Program-made: the position numbers and the translations under genes | DNA from: Paraburkholderia hiiakae | Lineage (GTDB): Bacteria; Pseudomonadota; Gammaproteobacteria; Burkholderiales; Burkholderiaceae | Length of the DNA stretch: 64,000 bases | Assembly (NCBI RefSeq): GCF_904848665.1 | Contig: NZ_CAJHCQ010000016.1 | Coordinates: 62,001-126,000 of the forward strand | Direction: 5' to 3' | The notes under the pieces: generated by a model | Databases searched by the model: none | What the model saw: the letters and a program-made list of their open reading frames with translations, nothing else | What the model was told of the DNA's origin: nothing | Shown: positions 43,567 to 52,804 of the stretch, in pieces | How positions within the stretch are numbered: the first letter of the stretch is position 1 | Layout: each line of letters opens with the position of its first letter

Positions 43567-43887
43567 TCAAACGCCTACGTGCTGGCGGTCGTCCTTGAGC
43601 CGATCCAGCAAATGCCGAAGTCGTCGGGCCTGGGCGGGCATGATCTCGGGCGTGGACGCAACTCGCTGAACCCGGTCGAGCCAATAGCGGCGGCCGAACA
43701 CGGCGATGTTGTCATCGACGGCGACGGCGATTTCGAGGTGCGTAATGGCGCCATCGAGGTTTTTCGCCGTATAAGGATTGTGTCCCTGAGCCCCGTTTTT
43801 AGCGTCCTGGCGTGTCGTCACGCGCTTCGCATTTTGATTGGTGGACTGTGGACGCCCGAATGTTTCTTGTTCAATTGCAATTATCAT
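43567..43887 (-). CDS. Hypothetical protein downstream of a sigma54 promoter
   Basis: A 106-residue basic protein starting MIIAIEQETFGRPQ at the ATG at 43887, with AAGGC upstream. The middle (KNLDGAITHLEIAVAVDDN) and the C-terminal ARRLRHLLDRLKDDRQHV look like genuine soluble protein, but I recognise no family. A frame extending to 44142 is unlikely because it would run through the promoter elements. A consensus -24/-12 promoter lies 138-153 nt upstream on the same strand, so this is the likely sigma54-dependent target. Confidence 0.5.
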   Translation of the reverse strand: MIIAIEQETFGRPQSTNQNAKRVTTRQDAKNGAQGHNPYTAKNLDGAITHLEIAVAVDDNIAVFGRRYWLDRVQRVASTPEIMPAQARRLRHLLDRLKDDRQHVGV

Positions 43888-44024
43888 TATTTTGCCTTGC
43901 CGTCGAATATCTCTGCCGTGCGCGCGCGAATTGCGTTTAGCCTTTTGCGATTTGCTTCGCGACCCCGTCGCGATTTCGGTCCGCGCGTGTTGCCCTTCTT
44001 TCCGGTCCGGAATACGGGAAAGTG

Positions 44025-44040
44025 AGCAACGACCGTGCCA
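44025..44040 (-). promoter_or_regulatory. Sigma54 (-24/-12) promoter
   Basis: Read on the minus strand the site is TGGCACGGTCGTTGCT, which matches the RpoN consensus TGGCACG-N4-TTGCW at every defined position. Transcription would start near 44013 and run to the small gene at 43887. Two palindromes upstream give the activator sites. Confidence 0.85.
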
Positions 44041-44094
44041 GCGTCGCGCGGCCCCGTGAGGACGGGCTCCGGCAGCGCGTGAGAGGGCGGTGCA

Positions 44095-44140
44095 GGACGA
44101 TTTCGTCCGGAGAGATGGCCGGAAGTGGACGATTTCGTCC
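44095..44140 (-). promoter_or_regulatory. Two identical palindromic activator sites (UAS)
   Basis: GGACGATTTCGTCC occurs at 44095-44108 and again at 44127-44140. Each has 6-bp perfect arms, and the copies are 32 bp apart, close to three helical turns. They lie 55-100 nt upstream of the sigma54 promoter and just after the stop codon of the sigma54 activator gene, the normal place for enhancer-binding-protein sites. Confidence 0.7.
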
Positions 44141-44181
44141 AATTCCCGGCGTGGCTGATCGGCGTGACTTATCTGCGTGAC

Positions 44182-46500
44182 TCAGCGGCCTGCGGCGGGT
44201 CCCTGGCCGCTCGGTCCGCTAGAAGCTTCTTGGCGCAGTTCGGCCAGCAACGCGATAGCGCCCGCAATGCGGCTGGTGGAATCGGCCGTCTGCTCGCGCA
44301 ATCCGCGAGCGAGCGTATCGATTGCTTCGGCGTGGCGACCGGTGGAGCGCAAGAGGTCCGCGAGGTAGCGCGCGGCATCCACGCGCGCGGGCACCGAACC
44401 GAACGCGAGCGCCGTTGAAAGGGCGGTGCGCAATCCCTGCTCGGCAGACGTCAGATCGCCGAGCGCCCACTGCGCCCGCGCGCGCGTGACCAGCAGTTCG
44501 CCAAGATGGGCGCGCTCCTGGCGCGCGAGGGTTTCGTCGACCGCGGCGGCCAGCATCGCTTCGCATTGCTCCGCGCGGCCGGATCGCAGCAGCAGTTCGC
44601 CGTGCTGCCACATCTTGAAGGAATGGAACAGCGCGCCGCCGTTGCAGACCATGTGGTTGTCGTAACCGTCGAGCATGACGGCTTCGGCTTCCTCGTTCAG
44701 GCCTTGCGCGCTGAGATGGGCGCCGCGGAATATCTGGCCCATGCCGCGATAGAAAGCGAAGCCGTTGGCGATCGATACCGATTCGAGCTCGCTCGCGAGT
44801 GGCCCGCGTCGCGACGGATCGCCGAAAAGACACGCCAGCCACGCGGCGCCCTGCAGATTGAGGACGTGCGCCAAAGCGTGCGTACCCGGCTCGCCTGCGC
44901 GCAGGATCAGCATTTCCATCGCGCGTCGGGCCTGCCCGAACTCGCCGATCTGGTAGGCGGCCAGCCCCTCGAAGGTCAACGCGAGGCTCGCCAGATCGAT
45001 TCCCTGCGAGCCCGTTCGCACATCGTCTCGCGTCACGCCGAGCAGATTGCCTCGGGCGAGGCAGGCGAGTGCTTCTTCGCTGTCGCCTAGCCAGTAGAGG
45101 GTGTTGGTCATCGCGACATGCGCTTCGTCGCGCGACACACGGTCCCCGCTGTTCTGGGCGCGCTGCAGCATCTCCTGCGCGCTCGCGCGCGCCTGCTTGA
45201 GCTGGAGCGTCGTCAACTGGGTGGTCCAGACGCCGAACTGGATCGCCGCGATCTCGCCAGGCTCGCAGATCCCTTCGCCGATCTCCAGCGCCGCCGCGTA
45301 GCAAGCCGTCGCTTCTGCGTACAGCCAGCCGTGCACGCTGCGCAGGCTCATGCCCAGCAGCCGGTAGGCGTCGAACTGGGCGCGTCGCGCAGTGGCCTCA
45401 TCACGGCTTGTCTGCAGCACGTCGAGGCAACGCCGCAAATGAGGAATGGCGTCGGCGAAGCGCGATGCTTCGATCAGCGCGCTCGCCTGTTCGAGATTCT
45501 TGTGCGCTTCGCGATGGTGTTCCTCGCGCGACTTCAGGCGGCGTTCGAGCGTCTTGCGCCCGACACCGAGCAAGCTGGCGGCGGCGCTCTTGTTCCCTGC
45601 AGTGCGTTCCAGCGCGCGATCGATGAGGAGGTCTTCGGCGGCGGCGAGTTTGTCGCGCCCCTCGAGTTGCAGCAGCATGTCAGCGAGCGCTGCGCGCGAC
45701 ACCGATCCGGCCGTTTCGCTGAGGAGAAACGGCTCTAGCGTGTCTTCATCGATCAGCGGCTTTTCGGCGAGCACGCTCAACTGGCTGATCAGGTTGCGCA
45801 ATTGCCGGATATGGCCCGGCCAGGCATGCCGGCCGAGCCGCCGTAGCGCGGCCGGCGAAAACTCGATGCGGCGCTCTTGTTGCGAGACGAAATGGGCGAC
45901 GAGCGCAGGAATGTCCTCGACGCGCTGGTCGAGTCCGGGTACGGCCAGCACGAACACCGCGAGGCGGTAAAACAGGTCCTCGCGAAATAGCCCCTGGTGC
46001 GCCAGCTCGCGCAGATCCCGGTGAGTCGAGGCGACCACGCGCCCCTCGAAACGCAGGCTCGAGGAGCCGCCGACCGGGCGGAACGTCCGCGTTTCGAGTG
46101 CGCGCAGGAGCTTGGGCTGCAGCGCGAGCGGTAACTCGCCGATCTCGTCGAGCAGCAGCGTGCCTTTGCCGACCTGCTGCAAGAGCCCTGAGCGAGTCTC
46201 GCCGGCGCCGGTGAACGCGCCTTTGACGTGCCCGAACAGTTCGGCTTCGACGAGATGCTCGGGAATCGCACCGCAGTTGACGTCGACGAAGGGTTGATCG
46301 TGGCGCGAGCTGCGCGTGTGCACGCGGCGCGCGACCAGTTCCTTGCCCGACCCGGTTGGCCCGATGATGAGCAAGGCGTGATCGGTGGGCGCGACGCGAT
46401 CGATCATCCTGACCAGTTGACGAAACGCCGGCGCCTCGCCAATGAACGCGTCGTAGCTGGCTTTTTCTCCGGAAAGGGGAACGAAGGGGAAAGTACTCAT
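44182..46500 (-). CDS. Sigma54-dependent activator with C-terminal TPR-like domain
   Basis: A 772-residue protein. It starts directly with a sigma54-interaction AAA+ domain: Walker A GPTGSGKE (47-54), GAFTGA (94-99), Walker B LLLDEIGELP, and the arginine-finger region near FREDLFYRL. A Fis-type HTH follows at residues 296-323 (RTAGNKSAAASLLGVGRKTL). The last 450 residues are helical repeats that look like TPRs. Usual activators end at the HTH and sense through an N-terminal domain, whereas this one has the sensor-like part at the C-terminus. A consensus sigma54 promoter with twin palindromes lies immediately downstream and is its probable target. Confidence 0.9.
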   Translation of the reverse strand: MSTFPFVPLSGEKASYDAFIGEAPAFRQLVRMIDRVAPTDHALLIIGPTGSGKELVARRVHTRSSRHDQPFVDVNCGAIPEHLVEAELFGHVKGAFTGAGETRSGLLQQVGKGTLLLDEIGELPLALQPKLLRALETRTFRPVGGSSSLRFEGRVVASTHRDLRELAHQGLFREDLFYRLAVFVLAVPGLDQRVEDIPALVAHFVSQQERRIEFSPAALRRLGRHAWPGHIRQLRNLISQLSVLAEKPLIDEDTLEPFLLSETAGSVSRAALADMLLQLEGRDKLAAAEDLLIDRALERTAGNKSAAASLLGVGRKTLERRLKSREEHHREAHKNLEQASALIEASRFADAIPHLRRCLDVLQTSRDEATARRAQFDAYRLLGMSLRSVHGWLYAEATACYAAALEIGEGICEPGEIAAIQFGVWTTQLTTLQLKQARASAQEMLQRAQNSGDRVSRDEAHVAMTNTLYWLGDSEEALACLARGNLLGVTRDDVRTGSQGIDLASLALTFEGLAAYQIGEFGQARRAMEMLILRAGEPGTHALAHVLNLQGAAWLACLFGDPSRRGPLASELESVSIANGFAFYRGMGQIFRGAHLSAQGLNEEAEAVMLDGYDNHMVCNGGALFHSFKMWQHGELLLRSGRAEQCEAMLAAAVDETLARQERAHLGELLVTRARAQWALGDLTSAEQGLRTALSTALAFGSVPARVDAARYLADLLRSTGRHAEAIDTLARGLREQTADSTSRIAGAIALLAELRQEASSGPSGQGPAAGR

Positions 46501-46654
46501 TGCCTCGTGGGCTCCCGATAAACGCGTGGCATTTTATTGTGATTGTCCCGGAGAGTACGATCGGTGACGGCGCATCGATCACGCGCGTCTACCCGCCCTC
46601 CGGCTATCAATTCGAGCGCGGACCGCGCAAGCACAGTGTGTCCAAAGACCTCAA

Positions 46655-47686
46655 CTAGAACCTGCAGTTTTCGAGCTTGTAGCGCGAAGGGGACGTGCCG
46701 CTGTTCTCGAGAAAGAAACGCGAGAACGCGGAAGGAGAAGAAAAGCCGAGCAGATCGCTCACCGCGGCAACCGAATAATCGGCCAGCGGCAGCAAGCGCC
46801 TTGCTTCCTCGAGCCGCGCATGGGACAGGATCGCCTGGAAGTTCGTCCCTTCACCCTGCAAGCGCCGGTGCAGGGTCGAACGTGAAATGCCAAGCCGGCC
46901 GCAGACCTCCTCCATGGGGTTCGAAAATGGCAGGCCAGCATGCGCCTCGCGAATCATCTTCGTCACGAATTCTTCGATCCTCGAAGAAAAGGAATGGCCG
47001 AGAAGAAAGCGTCTGATATCGGCATCGGCCTGCCCGCAGAGAATATTTTCGGTGATCTCGTTGTACTTTCGATACGGCATGTCCGCCCACCCGGTTTTCA
47101 TCAGCATGCGGTTGCGGTTTTGCCTGAATTTCACCGTCGCGCCGCAAAGGTGCGATAGCTGTGAGACGGGCGCAAATGCATCTCCAGTCAGCTCGATTTG
47201 AGTGGGATACGGCTCATCGTCGTTGTACTGTTCGGCTAGGCGGATGAGCAGCAGAAAATTATAGAAGGCGCTCGACGAACTTCTACCCGCCCCGTCCAGA
47301 ACGTATTCGAATTCGAATGTCTGGCCAGCGCGCTTGACCTTCACGGTATCGACATTTCCGATCAGGACCCGATAGCGAAGGAACTGGTCAAAGGCCTTCG
47401 TGAGCGTCGGGCTATTCGTGACGATGGCCAATAACGTGCTAATGGGCGCGCGAAAGGAATAGCTGGAGAAAATTTCGAGCCGCTCCGAAGCCTGGTAGCC
47501 AGGCTCCAGCAGATTGAGCATCGCAATGTGCTTGTGCGCGGGTATGCGCCCGTCCGGATGGGCGAGTTCGGCCTCCGTTATTCCGGTGAGGCGCGTGAAA
47601 TCGTGCGGCGACATGCCGTGTTCAACTGCGGATTTGAGCGAAAGTTGGGCAAGGACGTTTGAAACGGTCTTTTGATCGGTCGTCAT
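46655..47686 (-). CDS. AraC-family regulator with arabinose-binding-like N-terminal domain
   Basis: A 343-residue regulator; I start at the ATG at 47686 (MTTDQKTVSN). Residues 15-200 form the 'arabinose_bd' type N-terminal domain found in OruR/ArgR-like and virulence AraC regulators. The C-terminus has a typical HTH pair (EEVCGRLGISRSTLHRRLQG, VAAVSDLLGFSSPSAFSRFF). It is divergent from the GH3 gene across a 398-nt region with two inverted repeats, so control of that gene is plausible. Confidence 0.88.
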   Translation of the reverse strand: MTTDQKTVSNVLAQLSLKSAVEHGMSPHDFTRLTGITEAELAHPDGRIPAHKHIAMLNLLEPGYQASERLEIFSSYSFRAPISTLLAIVTNSPTLTKAFDQFLRYRVLIGNVDTVKVKRAGQTFEFEYVLDGAGRSSSSAFYNFLLLIRLAEQYNDDEPYPTQIELTGDAFAPVSQLSHLCGATVKFRQNRNRMLMKTGWADMPYRKYNEITENILCGQADADIRRFLLGHSFSSRIEEFVTKMIREAHAGLPFSNPMEEVCGRLGISRSTLHRRLQGEGTNFQAILSHARLEEARRLLPLADYSVAAVSDLLGFSSPSAFSRFFLENSGTSPSRYKLENCRF

Positions 47687-47698
47687 GGGAGACACCAT

Positions 47699-48084
47699 GG
47701 AACGGGGAAACGTCGCCTCGGCTAACCGCTTGTAGCAGGTGACTTTAGCATCCTTGTTTCAAACCTCAAATGGCCCGATGCGCGCGAATATCGAATCGGC
47801 ATGATTCGATGTGCATGTGATCTGAGCTTGCGCGACGAAACCGTAATCTGCTCGCAAGGTAACGGCGAAATGGCAGATGACGCAGGGTTAAGGCAAACCC
47901 TGATGTTGCGACGTAAGGTTAAGTTCCGCGACGGCACGATAAGCGCAAACGTTTCTCTGGGTGATATCGTCACCTCGCTACGTAGGGTAATTCAACACAA
48001 AAGAAGAAGAAAAATGTAGTCCGATTACGGCCCCGCAATCCTGCGGGTCATCGCTCATGCAATCGGCAAAACAGGAGAGACACT
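47699..48084. promoter_or_regulatory. Intergenic region between AraC and GH3 genes with two inverted repeats
   Basis: The region holds two clear dyads. ATCGAATC-N5-GATTCGAT (47790-47810) has perfect 8-bp arms, and CAGGGTT-N6-AACCCTG (47883-47902) has perfect 7-bp arms. They are candidate operators for the AraC regulator or another protein. AAAGAAGAAGAAAAATG near 48000-48017 is purine-rich, but only a stop follows, so it is not a gene start. I see no other gene here. Confidence 0.45.
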
Positions 48085-50409
48085 GTGAGGATTGCGAAAC
48101 AAATAGCGGTTGCGGTCGCCGGCGCATTGTGTGCCGGCTCCGTGGCGTACGCGGATCAAGCTGCCACCAGCAACACATGGGGCTCGAGCCCATTTTCGAT
48201 TGTGTCGCAGTTCTTTTCCCAGGCTTCCGCTGCGGCACAGCCGTCCGCTGACTGGAAGGAGAAGGGCGATATCGCCGACCGGCGCGCGGCAGTGCTGGTA
48301 TCGCAGTTGACGCTCGACGAAAAGATCCAGTTAGTGCATGGAACGGGTATTCCCACCGTCGGTCTGGGTGGCCCGTTTCCTTCGTGGGTGCAGGGCGCCG
48401 GTTACATCCCCGGCGTCAGCCGTCTGGGCATCCCCCCGTTGGCCACCGCGGACTCGGCCGGTGGCGTGAATGTGCAGAACGCGCATACCACGGCCCTTCC
48501 CGCACCGATTGGGCTTGCCTCGAGCTGGAACGTGGCGCTTGCGGGTGCCTACGGGACGCGTATCGCACGTGAGCTTCGTGTGCTCGGCTATGCGGAAGGA
48601 CTGGGTGGCGGTGTCAATCTTGCACGTGAACCGCGCGATGGCCGCACGTTCGAGTACATGGGCGAAGATCCCGTCCTGACCGGCACGATGAGCGCCGCGC
48701 GCACCATGGGAACGCAGTCGCAGAACGTGATCGCAACGGTCAAGCACTACGCGATGAACGACCAGGAAACGAACCGGATGACGAGCAATTCCGTGGTCGA
48801 TGAAAGGACGATGCGGGAAACGGAGTTGCTCGCATTCGAGATTGCCGTGCGCGAGGGGCATCCTGGCAACGTAATGTGCTCGTACAACCTGGTCAACGGC
48901 GTGTACGCCTGCCAGAATCCGGAACTCCTCACGACCATCCTGAAGAACGAGTGGGGATTCAAGGGCAAAGTTCAGTCGGACTGGACGGCCAACCATAGCA
49001 CCGTTGCGTCCGCGATGGCAGGTCTCGATGAAGAGCAGCCAGGCGATCTCGGCGCGGCAGGGGCGGGCTTTGGCATCCAGTCTTATTTCAGCAGCGCGCT
49101 CAAGGCCGCGGTCCAGGCCGGTAGCGTCCCGGTTTCGCGTCTGAACGACATGGTCTTTCGCAAGCTTCGCACCATGATCGCGCTTGGCATCCTGGACAAT
49201 CCGCCAACCCCCGGCGGCTCGGTCGACCAGACGGCAGGCAATCGCGATGCCCTGGCCGTAGCGCACGAGTCAATAGTTCTGCTGAAGAATGGCTCGGCAT
49301 CTGGCAGCAATCAGCCGGTTCTTCCGCTCGCTGCTGGCGGTCTGCATTCGATCGTCGTAATTGGAGGGCATGCCGATGTCGGCGTGCTATCCGGAGGCGG
49401 GTCGGGAGGCGTGCCCGCGGCGGACGGCAATGCGGTGTCGGGATGCCAGTCCGGCAATCCGCTGCTTTCGACGTGTGCGACCTGGTACAAGTCCTCGCCG
49501 TACACCGCCATCAAGGCCAAGGCGCCCCAGGCCACGGTGACGTTCTTCGACGGCACGAACGCCGCGGCAGCAGCGAGCGCAGCCGCCAGCGCCGATGTGG
49601 CGATTGTGTTCGCCACGCAGTGGGAAAGCGAGGGCACGGACCTGGCGAACTTGTCCTTGCCGGACAACAAGGCGGACCCGAGCAATCAGCTTTATGACCA
49701 GAATGCGCTGATCAACGCGGTGGCCGCGAAGGCCAAGCGGATCATCGTCGTGCTGGAGAACGGGAGTCCCGTCACGATGCCGTGGCTCGCCAGCGTTCAC
49801 GGCGTAGTGGAAGCGTGGTATCCGGGTGTGCAAGGCGGGCAGGCGATCGCGGACATTCTGTTCGGCGACGTGAATCCGTCCGCCAAGCTGCCGATCACGT
49901 TCCCGCGACAGGAAGCCGATCTGCCGCAGCCGACGATCGACCCCAACAATCTCAACGTCGTCTATAGCGAAGGACTCCTGATGGGATACCGCTGGTACGA
50001 TGCGAAAAACATCGATCCCTTGTTCCCCTTCGGCTACGGCCTCTCCTATACGACGTACTCGTACTCGGGGCTCAGGACGCGTACCGATCATGGCGGCAAC
50101 GTGATCGCCACTTTCACCGTTGCCAACACGGGCTCGCGTGCCGGGGCCGAAGTTGCCCAGGTGTATGCGACACTGCCGCCGGGGTTGGGCGAGCCGCCGC
50201 AGCGCCTCGTGGGCTGGGCGAAGGTCGCTTTGCGGGCTGGGCAGTCGCAACAGGTGAATGTCGTCATCCCGGCGCGGCGCCTCGCGACATGGAATGTCAC
50301 GACACACTCGTGGCAGGTGCATGGCGGAAGCTACGAGATCCGGGCCGCGTCGTCGTCACGTGACACGAATGCGTTGTCCGAACGCGTGAGCGTCGGGGAT
50401 ATGCACTAA
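48085..50409 (+). CDS. Exported beta-glucosidase-type glycoside hydrolase, family GH3
   Basis: A 774-residue secreted enzyme with a GTG start behind AGGAGAG and a signal peptide cleaved near residue 23 (AYA). The GH3 N-terminal barrel includes VKHYAMNDQE (Lys220-His221) and the nucleophile Asp299 in KVQSDWTANHS. The C-terminal domain follows from about residue 400, and an Fn3-like module ends the protein (about 660-770). GH3 enzymes release beta-linked glucose or xylose from oligosaccharides or plant glucosides. An AraC regulator is divergent. Confidence 0.94.
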   Translation: MRIAKQIAVAVAGALCAGSVAYADQAATSNTWGSSPFSIVSQFFSQASAAAQPSADWKEKGDIADRRAAVLVSQLTLDEKIQLVHGTGIPTVGLGGPFPSWVQGAGYIPGVSRLGIPPLATADSAGGVNVQNAHTTALPAPIGLASSWNVALAGAYGTRIARELRVLGYAEGLGGGVNLAREPRDGRTFEYMGEDPVLTGTMSAARTMGTQSQNVIATVKHYAMNDQETNRMTSNSVVDERTMRETELLAFEIAVREGHPGNVMCSYNLVNGVYACQNPELLTTILKNEWGFKGKVQSDWTANHSTVASAMAGLDEEQPGDLGAAGAGFGIQSYFSSALKAAVQAGSVPVSRLNDMVFRKLRTMIALGILDNPPTPGGSVDQTAGNRDALAVAHESIVLLKNGSASGSNQPVLPLAAGGLHSIVVIGGHADVGVLSGGGSGGVPAADGNAVSGCQSGNPLLSTCATWYKSSPYTAIKAKAPQATVTFFDGTNAAAAASAAASADVAIVFATQWESEGTDLANLSLPDNKADPSNQLYDQNALINAVAAKAKRIIVVLENGSPVTMPWLASVHGVVEAWYPGVQGGQAIADILFGDVNPSAKLPITFPRQEADLPQPTIDPNNLNVVYSEGLLMGYRWYDAKNIDPLFPFGYGLSYTTYSYSGLRTRTDHGGNVIATFTVANTGSRAGAEVAQVYATLPPGLGEPPQRLVGWAKVALRAGQSQQVNVVIPARRLATWNVTTHSWQVHGGSYEIRAASSSRDTNALSERVSVGDMH

Positions 50410-50418
50410 GGTGCGGGC

Positions 50419-50445
50419 GGCCTGGGCAGAGCACGTGCCCAGGCC
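50419..50445 (+). terminator. Stem-loop after the GH3 gene
   Basis: GGCCTGGGC (50419-50427) and GCCCAGGCC (50437-50445) form a perfect 9-bp stem with a 9-nt loop, followed by TTCT. It is a probable terminator shortly after the stop codon. Confidence 0.6.
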
Positions 50446-50549
50446 TTCTGCACACTTCGGACGCGCCGATGCGTTCGGCCCATTTTTACCGTTCCCGTGC
50501 AAGGATGAGTCGATTACTGCCCGCATCGCAGTCCAGAGTCGGCAAGCGG

Positions 50550-51362
50550 TCAAACGCTGGGGCAGGCTTTCTGGTTAAGGAAAAAATCAAGCATCATTTC
50601 TTGCACGGCTTCGACCATCTGGACGCCGTTCGCGGTCTTGCAGCCCACTGACTGGGCCGCGCTCAGAAGCGGCGTCACACCATGCCCGGCAATCACATCG
50701 CCAACGAACATCGACGAATCGAGCAGGTCGCCCGAGACTGGAAGCGGGTCGTCATCGGCGAGACCCATGGGCGTCGCGTTGAACACCAAAGTGCATCCCT
50801 TCGGATCAGCTGGCCCAACGCGCACACGCCCCCGGCCGAGATCGGCAATGAGTTCACCGAGGCGGGTCGAACGTGTTACGTCTGCGTCGTGGATGATGAG
50901 TTCGCGTACACCGGCTTCGAGCAAAGCGATCGCGATTGCGCTGCCAGCTGCCCCGGCGCCGATCAGCAATGCGCGACCGTCTTGCACGCATGCACCGTGA
51001 TCGATCTGCGCTTTCACAAACGCGAGGCCGTCGAGCATATCGCCATGCCATCTACCGTCCGCGTTGCGACGCATGACACTCACGCCACCGAGCAATCTTG
51101 CAGTATCCGAGTGGGTCGTGCAGTAACTGAATGCCGGGAATTTATGCGGCATGGTGACAAGCAGCCCGTCAACGTTTCCAGTGAGTGTCAGGGCGTGCAT
51201 GACCGCGGCCAGGTCGTCTTTGGCTACCTGCATAGGGAGGCACAAGGCGTTTTGGCCACGTGCTTCGAAGCCATCGGTCAAACGCTGCGGCGATTTTACG
51301 AATGTGATCGGGTCGCCGATGATGGGGAACAGCCGCGTCGCACCATCCAGTTTTTCAAACAT
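50550..51362 (-). CDS. Shikimate/quinate dehydrogenase-family oxidoreductase
   Basis: A 270-residue protein of the AroE/YdiB fold. The N-terminal substrate domain has FPIIGDPITFVKSP and VTMPHKF with the catalytic Lys. The NAD(P) domain has ALLIGAGAAGSAIAIALLEAG and the later NATPMGL. It is probably a catabolic paralogue rather than the biosynthetic AroE, since it clusters with a carboxymuconolactone-decarboxylase-like gene and lacks aro neighbours. The ATG at 51362 is chosen; an in-frame GTG at 51410 overlaps the previous stop but adds an unconvincing 16-residue tail. Confidence 0.87.
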   Translation of the reverse strand: MFEKLDGATRLFPIIGDPITFVKSPQRLTDGFEARGQNALCLPMQVAKDDLAAVMHALTLTGNVDGLLVTMPHKFPAFSYCTTHSDTARLLGGVSVMRRNADGRWHGDMLDGLAFVKAQIDHGACVQDGRALLIGAGAAGSAIAIALLEAGVRELIIHDADVTRSTRLGELIADLGRGRVRVGPADPKGCTLVFNATPMGLADDDPLPVSGDLLDSSMFVGDVIAGHGVTPLLSAAQSVGCKTANGVQMVEAVQEMMLDFFLNQKACPSV

Positions 51363-51406
51363 CTGATTTATCTCGCGCTGAATCCATAGAGAAACGCCTC
51401 CGGGAC

Positions 51407-51781
51407 TCACGCATTGGGAGAGACTTTGACTGTCGCGGAGCGCGCCTGTCCGCGCTTCATTGACTCGAGATAAGGGCTGGAGCGGTACTTGGCACTGTAA
51501 GCGCCGTCTATGCGATCGTTGACCGGACCCACGACGGGCTCAAAGCTCACGTCCCTCGTCGTTCCGGCGGCGCTGATCCTTCCGCGCCGTTGCCGCAACG
51601 CCGCCTGATACCAGCGGGACGCCTGTCCGTTGTACGCGCGCACGTAAAGGTCACCGTCGACCGCAACCGACCAGATCCATGTTGGCGTTCCATAAGTGAC
51701 ACCATCGTCACGTAGCGGCGAAATGTGCAGATCGTCGCTAATGGCAATCGCACGGAGTTCATCCTCAGACCACGATGTCAT
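51407..51781 (-). CDS. DUF2255 family protein
   Basis: A 124-residue soluble protein with the DUF2255 pattern: WSEDELRAIAISDDLHISPL, then YGTPTWIWSVAVDGDLYVRA and YNGQASRWYQAALRQRRGRI. The fold is probably a small beta-barrel of the pyridoxamine-oxidase-like or nitroreductase-associated kind, with no proven activity. It lies between the two oxidoreductase-type genes of this minus-strand cluster and is presumably co-transcribed. Confidence 0.85.
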   Translation of the reverse strand: MTSWSEDELRAIAISDDLHISPLRDDGVTYGTPTWIWSVAVDGDLYVRAYNGQASRWYQAALRQRRGRISAAGTTRDVSFEPVVGPVNDRIDGAYSAKYRSSPYLESMKRGQARSATVKVSPNA

Positions 51782-51838
51782 CTTGTTCCCTCTTCACGAT
51801 ATCAATCGACCCTCTGCGGCATGGCGCGGGGAAGTGGA

Positions 51839-52687
51839 TTAACCGGGCCGCTTTTCAAGCACATCCTTGACGACTGGAAGTGCCGTAAACACATTTGGCC
51901 AGCCCGCATAAAACGCCAGTTGCGTCATCACTTCCCCGGCTTGTGCTCCGGTCAGTCCGTTATCCATTGCACGGTTCAGGTGGTAGGTCAGTTGCGCGAC
52001 CTGTCCAGTGGCGACCAATGCGCTGACCGTGACGAGACTACGGTCGCGGGGCGCAAGACCTGGTCGCAGCCACAGGTCGTTGAATAATGCGTCCCGGGTG
52101 AATTGAACGACCCCGGGCGAGACGGCGCCGAAATTTTGCTGTACTGCGCTTTCGCGCTGGGCTTCCGCCACCTCGTTGACAGGCAGAAGTTCAACCGCCG
52201 CAGGCGGGAGTTGCGTCACCGTAATCCCACGTCTCTCGAAAACGGCGTTCGTTTCTTTCACGGCCGCGGTCGCATTGGCCCACCCGGAGTAGAACGCGAG
52301 ATGTGTGACGATTTCCGAAATCTCGCTGGGCTTGAGGCCGCTGTCGAGTGCGAGTTCGAGATAGAACGGCAACTCCGTGCTCTGATTGCGCGCAATCAAT
52401 ACTGACAGCGTGACGATGCAGCGATCCCGTGCGCAGAGCTGCGGACGTTTCCACAGGTTGCCCAGCACCACTTCGTTCGTATAGCGCTCAAGGGCGGGTG
52501 AAACGGTGTTCATTCCGGCGAGCAGGTTGACGGAGGACGCGTGATTCAGACTTTCCATACCAGTTTTCCTTTCGAACTGCGAGCAGGCTGCGGGACCGAG
52601 CGCAGGCGACATCATCGCCGCAGCGAATATCCTCATCGGCAGTCGCCTTGTGTCGATCGACGACATAAGCGCACGCTGCTTTGACAT
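51839..52687 (-). CDS. Carboxymuconolactone decarboxylase-family protein, two CMD domains
   Basis: A 282-residue protein with two tandem CMD/AhpD-like helical domains: YTNEVVLGNLWKRPQLCARD to ISEIVTHLAFYSGWANA, and FTRDALFNDLWLRPGLAPRD to GEVMTQLAFYAGWPNV. The first 45 residues contain a hydrophobic stretch (MRIFAAAMMSPALGPAAC) that could be a signal or lipoprotein leader, or the true start may lie at MESLNHASS. The decarboxylase catalytic pattern is not complete, so the exact reaction is open. A LysR regulator is divergent. Confidence 0.87.
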   Translation of the reverse strand: MSKQRALMSSIDTRRLPMRIFAAAMMSPALGPAACSQFERKTGMESLNHASSVNLLAGMNTVSPALERYTNEVVLGNLWKRPQLCARDRCIVTLSVLIARNQSTELPFYLELALDSGLKPSEISEIVTHLAFYSGWANATAAVKETNAVFERRGITVTQLPPAAVELLPVNEVAEAQRESAVQQNFGAVSPGVVQFTRDALFNDLWLRPGLAPRDRSLVTVSALVATGQVAQLTYHLNRAMDNGLTGAQAGEVMTQLAFYAGWPNVFTALPVVKDVLEKRPG

Positions 52688-52804
52688 CTGATCGCAGCAT
52701 GGCGACGGGATGGTCAGGCGATGCGCCGCGTCTGAAATCTAACGTACCCCCTCATCATCGACTAGGCGCTAAAATCGGCAAACACCTATGAAACGAGTTC
52801 ATCA

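Noticed and set aside
43888..44142. Longer version of the small sigma54-controlled gene
   Set aside because: It would place the coding start inside the UAS and read through the -24/-12 promoter, and the added sequence is Arg/Ser-rich without support.
47998..48020. Gene start at the purine-rich AAAGAAGAAGAAAAATG
   Set aside because: The next codon is TAG, so nothing is encoded.
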